From JBBDWJ01 sp040902925 (GTDB lineage Bacteria > Acidobacteriota > Terriglobia > Bryobacterales > UBA6623): DNA of 17,780 bases. The notes under the pieces are model-generated. The model saw only the letters and a list, made by a program, of their open reading frames with translations. It was not told where the DNA came from and made no database searches. The stretch is taken from assembly GCA_040902925.1 (NCBI GenBank), contig JBBDWJ010000241.1, forward strand, positions 1 through 17,780, given 5' to 3'. Below, piece by piece: positions 13,561-17,780 of the stretch (position 1 is the first letter of the stretch; each line of letters begins with the position of its first letter). The position numbers and the translations under genes were made by a program.

Positions 13561-14301
13561 CTAAATCCTGCCGAACTCCTCCACGGCTTTCTTGATCGAC
13601 TTGAATTTTTCAATGAACGGGTACATCTGGTGCTCGGTATGGTCGAGTTCCTGCGCTTTGGTCAGGATTTCCTTGGCGTTGTCTTTGGGCACCACGGCGA
13701 CGCCGTCTTCATCGGCCACGACGATGTCGCCGCCGTTGACCTCGACGCCGGCGCACATGACTTTGCCGTTCGCGGCCACGAAGCGGTAATGATTGATCGA
13801 AGTCGACGGCACCGGCCCGTGGCTGAACACGGGAAACTGGATTTTGCGCAACTGCGGCGTATCGCGCACGCCGGCGTCGAGGATCGCCCCGGCGAAGCCG
13901 CGCACCTTCATCGTGGTTCCCATCAGCCCGCCGATGCCGGCGATATCTTTGCCGCCCTCGACCACCATCACGTAAACCGAACCCGGGCCGCCGTTGTCGA
14001 TGGCGTCGAGCGCGCCCTGGAACGCCTTGCCGCCTTCTTTGTGCTCTTCCTTTTTCAGCAAGACGGTCACCGCCCGGCCAGCGAATTTCGAGGGAAACAG
14101 CGGCTGAATGTCGCTCGACATGTGCGAGCGGCGCCCCAGCACCTGCTCGACCGCGTCGGCGACCGAAGCGACCTCGACCAGCAGGTAGCCATCCAGCAGC
14201 GCGTCTCCGGTCTGCGCCGGCGCCGGGTTGTTTCCGGCGGTCCAAAGCGCAATCGCCGCCAGCAAAGCCAAAGAGGCCGACAAGATTTGGATACGTTTCA
14301 T
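13561..14301 (-). CDS. RraA-like family protein with signal peptide
   Basis: 246 residues from ATG at 14301, with GGGAGGAT about a dozen bases upstream; a longer frame to 14367 is unsupported. The N-terminus MKRIQILSASLALLAAIALWTAG ending in PAPAQ (1-30) is a clear Sec signal peptide. The rest is the RraA/HMG-CHA aldolase fold: GKAFQGALDAID (91-102), AGIGGLMGTTMKVRGFAGAILDAGVRD (121-147, with the Arg146-Asp147 pair used for substrate and metal), INHYRF, VNGGDIVVADEDGVAVVP (188-205, Asp197 and Asp199). Relatives include the RNase E regulator RraA and 4-hydroxy-4-methyl-2-oxoglutarate aldolases. Export makes RNase regulation unlikely; a periplasmic lyase role is possible. It was often labelled dimethylmenaquinone methyltransferase, which is a misnomer. 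Confidence 0.87.
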   Translation of the reverse strand: MKRIQILSASLALLAAIALWTAGNNPAPAQTGDALLDGYLLVEVASVADAVEQVLGRRSHMSSDIQPLFPSKFAGRAVTVLLKKEEHKEGGKAFQGALDAIDNGGPGSVYVMVVEGGKDIAGIGGLMGTTMKVRGFAGAILDAGVRDTPQLRKIQFPVFSHGPVPSTSINHYRFVAANGKVMCAGVEVNGGDIVVADEDGVAVVPKDNAKEILTKAQELDHTEHQMYPFIEKFKSIKKAVEEFGRI

Positions 14302-14372
14302 AGGTTCGCGATCCTCCCGGTGATTAGCGTGAGCCCGCATTCTAACAGTCTGGAAAACGATGCCCACACCCC

Positions 14373-14393
14373 GTTATACAAGGTGGACCTTGT
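14373..14393 (-). promoter_or_regulatory. Palindromic operator-like site overlapping a -10 of the RraA-like gene
   Basis: ACAAGGT-GG-ACCTTGT (14378-14393) is a perfect 7-bp palindrome with a two-base centre. Its left end shares one base with TATAAC (minus strand, 14378-14373), a possible -10 that would start transcription about 65 bases before the RraA-like ATG. A convincing -35 is missing. A dimeric regulator bound here would lie between -10 and -35. Confidence 0.33.
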
Positions 14394-14546
14394 TACGCTG
14401 GCTGGTTCCCGCGCTCCGTTGATTCCCGCAACCGATAAGCCCGGGCGCGGCGGTAGCAAGGCAGCATCCGTGATGTAAAGCAGGTTGGGCGCGGCTCCCG
14501 GCCGCTCCTCCGGGTTCGTTCGGGATTTTTGTCTCGCGAGCGCGTG

Positions 14547-14575
14547 TTGCCCGTGGCCGCCTTTGCTACTGTAGT
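14547..14575 (+). promoter_or_regulatory. Weak sigma-70 promoter candidate for the CheB-CheR gene
   Basis: TTGCCC (14547-14552) and TGTAGT (14570-14575) are spaced by 17 bases, with four of six consensus matches each. The start would fall near 14582, at the first copy of the tandem 14-bp duplication. The match is no better than might occur by chance. Confidence 0.22.
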
Positions 14576-14580
14576 CGCAG

Positions 14581-14608
14581 CCAGCACGTTCTTGCCAGCA
14601 CGTTCTTG
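14581..14608 (+). repeat. Perfect 14-bp tandem duplication before the CheB-CheR gene
   Basis: CCAGCACGTTCTTG occurs twice with no gap (14581-14594 and 14595-14608). The second copy ends in the first G of the GGAGGAG ribosome binding site. It looks like a recent slippage duplication in the 5' leader and could alter expression if the copy number varies. Confidence 0.8.
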
Positions 14609-14617
14609 GAGGAGCCC

Positions 14618-17600
14618 GTGGCCAAACGACGATCCGGTTCCAACAGAACCTCAAACCGGCCAAGCAAGCCGAAGCACTCCCCGCCGCCCAAGGCGCCCAA
14701 AGCAGCAGACGCCCAGCCGCTGCAAAACAAGAAAACCGTACGCGATAACAAAGCCAAAACACGAGCCGCCGAGTCCGCCGCGGAGGCTAAATCCAAACCC
14801 GGCCCCGCGCTCAAGCAAGCGGCCACGAAAGCCAAAACTCCAGCATCAAAAAAGGCCAAAGCAACGCGCCCCCGCGGGTCTCGAGATGAATTCGTGCCCA
14901 TTGTCGGCATCGGCGCTTCGGCCGGCGGCCTGGAGGCGTTTACGCAGTTGCTGGGGGCGCTGCCGAGCGACACCGGCATGGCCTTCGCGATGGTCTCGCA
15001 CCTTAGCCAAACGCACAAAAGCATGCTCACCGAGCTGCTGGCCAAGACCACGTCGATGACCGTTTCGCAGGTCAACGAGACTACCCCGGTCAGAGCGAAC
15101 TGCGTCTACGTCATTCCCCCCAACATGAACCTGTCGATCAGGGACGGGTTGATCGAGGTCAGCCCGCTCCCGTTGGACCGCCGCGCGCCGATGGCCATCG
15201 ATTTCTTCTTCCGCTCGCTGGCGCTGAACCGTAAGAGCGGGGCCATCGGGGTGCTGCTTTCGGGGACCGGCACTGACGGCACGCTGGGGCTGACGGCGAT
15301 CAAGGCCGAAGGCGGCATTACGTTCGCGCAGGACGAGGCGTCGGCGCGCTACGCCGACATGCCGCGCAGCGCGGCGTACGCGGGTTCCGCGGACTTCGTG
15401 CTTTCCCCGGAGCAGATCGCCATCGAGATCACGCGCATCGCTCGTCATCCCTACGTCAGCAGGACGCATGCCGAGCCCACAGTCGTAGAGGATACGCCTC
15501 AAGACGGGTTGAGCCAGATCTTTGGATTGATCCGCGGGGCAACGGGCGTCGACTTTTCGTTCTACAAGCCCACGACGATCAAACGCCGCGTCGCGCGCCG
15601 CATGCTGCTCCAAAAGATCGAACGGCTGGACGGTTACCTGACTTTCCTGGAGACGAACAGCGCCGAGCTGGAGGCGCTCTACCAGGACCTGCTGATCAGC
15701 GTCACCAGCTTTTTCCGCGACGAGGAGGCGTTCCAGTTTCTGCAGCAGGATGTCATCCCCAAGCTGGTGGCGGAGCGCCCGGCCGACGTGCCGATTCGAG
15801 CCTGGGTACCCGGCTGCGCCACCGGTGAGGAAGCCTATTCGATAGCGATCTGCTTTCTGGAGGCGCTCGGCGGGTACGGGCCGAATCCGCGGCTGGAGGT
15901 TTTCGCGACTGACGTTAGCCAAGGGGCCGTCAAGCGGGCGCGCGAGGGCTTCTATTCGGAAAACATTGCCATCGACGTCTCGGCCGAGCGCTTGCGGCGG
16001 TTTTTCGCGAAGACCGAGGGCGGCTTTCAGGTCAGCAAACAGGTGCGCGACGTGTGCGTCTTCGCGCCGCAGAACCTGGTGAAAGACCCGCCGTTTTCGC
16101 GCCTGGACCTGGTCAGTTGCCGCAACGTGCTGATCTATCTCGGGACAGCGCCGCAGCGCCGTGTGCTAACGACGTTTCACTACGCGCTGAAACCGGGTGG
16201 GTTTCTCATGCTGGGCGCTTCGGAGACTACCAGCGCGGCCGGTGAGTTGTTCGAGCAGCTCACGAAGAAGCATCGGATCTTCGTCAAGCTGCCAGCCTCA
16301 GTCCACTGGCAGTTTGTTCTGCCCCAGACGGACGTAGGCTCAGGAACTCGCCGGTTGCCAAATGGGCCGGGCCGCGATGCGCAGCAGGCCCCCGACGTTG
16401 GCAAGGAAGCCGACCGCGTCGTGCTGACCCGCTACTCCCTGCCCGGAGTGGTGGTTAATTCGGCGTTCGAGATCATGCAGTTCCGGGGACACACCAGCGC
16501 CTACCTGGAACCGTCACCCGGCGAAGCCAGCCTCAACTTGTTCCGAATGGCCCGCCGGGGTTTGGTCATCGATCTGCGCGCGGCCGTCTACCAGGCCAGG
16601 AAGAGCGGCTCGGCGGCCCGTAGGGAAGGGGTGGAGTTTGGCGTCAACGGCGGCATTCGCAGCGTGGACTTGGAGGTCATACCGCTCGGCAGCGGCAACC
16701 CGGCCGAAATCTGCTACCTGATCCTGTTCGACGACGTGACCGCCCGCGCGAAGCCGGCGCCCCAAAGCGCGCCCGAACCGGGTGGGCGCGGCAAGGGCGG
16801 CGCCCGCGGGGCGCACAAGGAAATCCAGGCCTTACGCAAGGAACTGGCCGCCACTCAGGAGGATCTGCATTCGATCATCGAGGAGCAGGAGGCCTCCAAC
16901 GAAGAGCTGCAATCGGCCAACGAAGAAGTACTCTCCGCCAATGAAGAGCTGCAGAGCACCAACGAAGAGATGGAAACCGCCCGCGAAGAGCTGCAGGCCA
17001 CCAACGAGGAGCTGACCACGGTCAACGAAGAGCTTCAGAACCGCATCACGGAGCTCTCGCTGGCGAACAACGACCTGCAGAACCTGATTGCTGCCTCCGA
17101 CGTCGGGATGGTGATGGTGAGCCACGACTTGCATATCCGGCGCATCACGCCGACCGCGCAAAGCGTGCTCAACCTGATCCCCGCCGATGTCGGCCGCCCC
17201 CTGAGCCACATCAAGACCGACCTCAAACTCGCGGATCTGGAAAGCCTCATCGCGGAGGTCATCGATACGATCGTACCCATCGAGAGACAGATCCAGGACC
17301 TGCGGGGTAATTGGTATTCGATGCGCATCCGCCCTTATCGCACCGAGAACCAAAAAATTGACGGCGCCGTGCTGATACTGGTGGATATCGACACGGTCAA
17401 GCGCGGGCAGGAAGCCGAAGGCGTGTGGCGTGCGCTGGTCGATCCGCTGCCGGATTTCATTCTTAGCAGTGATCCGGAAGGCAAAGTTCTGTTTCTCAAC
17501 CGTACCGTGGCCAGCCTGGCCAAACAGGTCGCCGTCGGGGATAACATCTATGATTTCCTTCACCGCCGGGATCATCCTAGCCTGACGCGATGCCTGCGGA

Positions 17601-17773
17601 AAGTCCTCTCGTCGGGCAAAGCCGCCCGATTTGAGAGTAGAGGCGGCGTGCTTGGCGGCCCGGTTGGCGGCCCGCTGCTGACTCAGGTCAGCCCCATCAA
17701 GAGCCAAGGGCGGGTGATTGCACTGACGATGACCACAGGAGTGCGCGACGAGCCTGAGGGAGCCCCCGAGTAG
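14618..17773 (+). CDS. CheB-CheR fusion with coiled coil and two PAS domains
   Basis: 1,051 residues from GTG at 14618; GGAGG at 14608-14612 gives the spacing, while an in-frame TTG at 14606 overlaps that site and is unlikely. Residues 1-93 are a Lys/Ala/Pro-rich disordered lead. Residues 95-280 form a CheB methylesterase with its triad: Ser101 (IGASAGG), His128 (VSHLSQTH) and Asp220 (GTGTDG). Residues 296-558 form a CheR methyltransferase (TSFFRD, PGCATGEEAYS at about 398, SCRNVLIYL at 500). A PAS-like segment follows (about 610-725), then a coiled coil (734-825) with seven heptads of the EELQxxN type (762-810), then PAS domains at about 828-925 and 936-1045. It lacks the receiver domain of ordinary CheB and a histidine kinase end. 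It would methylate and demethylate chemoreceptors or act in a related sensory pathway; partners are not in the window. Confidence 0.94.
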   Translation: MAKRRSGSNRTSNRPSKPKHSPPPKAPKAADAQPLQNKKTVRDNKAKTRAAESAAEAKSKPGPALKQAATKAKTPASKKAKATRPRGSRDEFVPIVGIGASAGGLEAFTQLLGALPSDTGMAFAMVSHLSQTHKSMLTELLAKTTSMTVSQVNETTPVRANCVYVIPPNMNLSIRDGLIEVSPLPLDRRAPMAIDFFFRSLALNRKSGAIGVLLSGTGTDGTLGLTAIKAEGGITFAQDEASARYADMPRSAAYAGSADFVLSPEQIAIEITRIARHPYVSRTHAEPTVVEDTPQDGLSQIFGLIRGATGVDFSFYKPTTIKRRVARRMLLQKIERLDGYLTFLETNSAELEALYQDLLISVTSFFRDEEAFQFLQQDVIPKLVAERPADVPIRAWVPGCATGEEAYSIAICFLEALGGYGPNPRLEVFATDVSQGAVKRAREGFYSENIAIDVSAERLRRFFAKTEGGFQVSKQVRDVCVFAPQNLVKDPPFSRLDLVSCRNVLIYLGTAPQRRVLTTFHYALKPGGFLMLGASETTSAAGELFEQLTKKHRIFVKLPASVHWQFVLPQTDVGSGTRRLPNGPGRDAQQAPDVGKEADRVVLTRYSLPGVVVNSAFEIMQFRGHTSAYLEPSPGEASLNLFRMARRGLVIDLRAAVYQARKSGSAARREGVEFGVNGGIRSVDLEVIPLGSGNPAEICYLILFDDVTARAKPAPQSAPEPGGRGKGGARGAHKEIQALRKELAATQEDLHSIIEEQEASNEELQSANEEVLSANEELQSTNEEMETAREELQATNEELTTVNEELQNRITELSLANNDLQNLIAASDVGMVMVSHDLHIRRITPTAQSVLNLIPADVGRPLSHIKTDLKLADLESLIAEVIDTIVPIERQIQDLRGNWYSMRIRPYRTENQKIDGAVLILVDIDTVKRGQEAEGVWRALVDPLPDFILSSDPEGKVLFLNRTVASLAKQVAVGDNIYDFLHRRDHPSLTRCLRKVLSSGKAARFESRGGVLGGPVGGPLLTQVSPIKSQGRVIALTMTTGVRDEPEGAPE

Positions 17774-17780
17774 CGCCGAC

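Larger units (their letters stand above)
14302..14605. other. Divergent intergenic region between the RraA-like and CheB-CheR genes
   Basis: This 304-base region has no gene. From left to right it holds the RraA-like ribosome binding site, a candidate minus-strand -10 (TATAAC, 14378-14373), a 16-bp palindrome overlapping it (14378-14393), a GC-rich middle with nothing recognisable, a weak plus-strand promoter candidate (14547-14575) and a tandem 14-bp duplication whose last base enters the CheB-CheR ribosome binding site. Confidence 0.55.

Noticed and set aside
13453..13595. Plus-strand peptide with RVHPCASVV
   Set aside because: This is the usual false protein made by translating this kind of intergenic repeat.
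14490..14535. Terminator-like CCCG/CGGG stem followed by TTTTT on the plus strand
   Set aside because: The stem is only four pairs with competing folds, and no plus-strand gene lies upstream to be terminated.
1..17780. Defence island, prophage, integrative element or CRISPR
   Set aside because: No integrase, transposase, tRNA attachment site, phage gene or regularly spaced repeat is visible on either strand.

Overview
The window is a GC-rich, densely coded chromosomal segment that looks like core genome from an Acidobacteriota-like bacterium, perhaps close to Solibacter/Bryobacter. That placement is an inference from gene content: a DUF1844 protein next to an MBL hydrolase and ribF, a phenylalanyl-tRNA synthetase beta chain lacking its OB domain, a LacD-type aldolase, and exported RraA-like and methyltransferase proteins. 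I see no rRNA, tRNA, CRISPR array, insertion sequence, phage gene or obvious defence system.

Layout. Positions 2-424 hold the 3' end of a plus-strand regulator with a C-terminal cysteine cluster (SufR-like). It converges on a long minus-strand block running from about 6,200 down to 435. In transcription order this block is rpmI (L35), rplT (L20), pheS, pheT, a small ZapB-like coiled-coil protein, zapA and a YmdB-type phosphodiesterase. The block combines translation (two ribosomal proteins, PheRS) with cell division (ZapB-like/ZapA). infC, the usual partner of rpmI-rplT, is absent. A promoter with an extended -10 and a hairpin plus U-tract precede rpmI, and a terminator-like hairpin overlaps the pheT stop codon. 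Upstream on the same strand are a CaCA-family cation antiporter and a LacD-type aldolase. Then comes a tightly overlapping cluster of a DUF1844 protein, a PhnP-like MBL hydrolase and ribF, preceded by a small cupin.

From about 12 kb the content is more accessory. There is an exported SAM-dependent methyltransferase (plus strand), a SUMF1/FGE-fold protein lacking the FGE cysteines, an imperfect inverted repeat of the CACAGAGG/ACACGGATG type found in many environmental genomes, and an exported RraA-like protein. Last is a 1,051-residue CheB-CheR-coiled coil-PAS-PAS fusion on the plus strand, ending 7 bases before the window edge.

No clearly new multi-gene system is visible. The best leads are the rpmI leader (promoter, hairpin, U-tract, second hairpin at the ribosome binding site), the short PheT, the inverted repeat between the SUMF1 and RraA genes, the CheB-CheR fusion without receiver or kinase domain, and the two exported proteins of normally cytoplasmic families.
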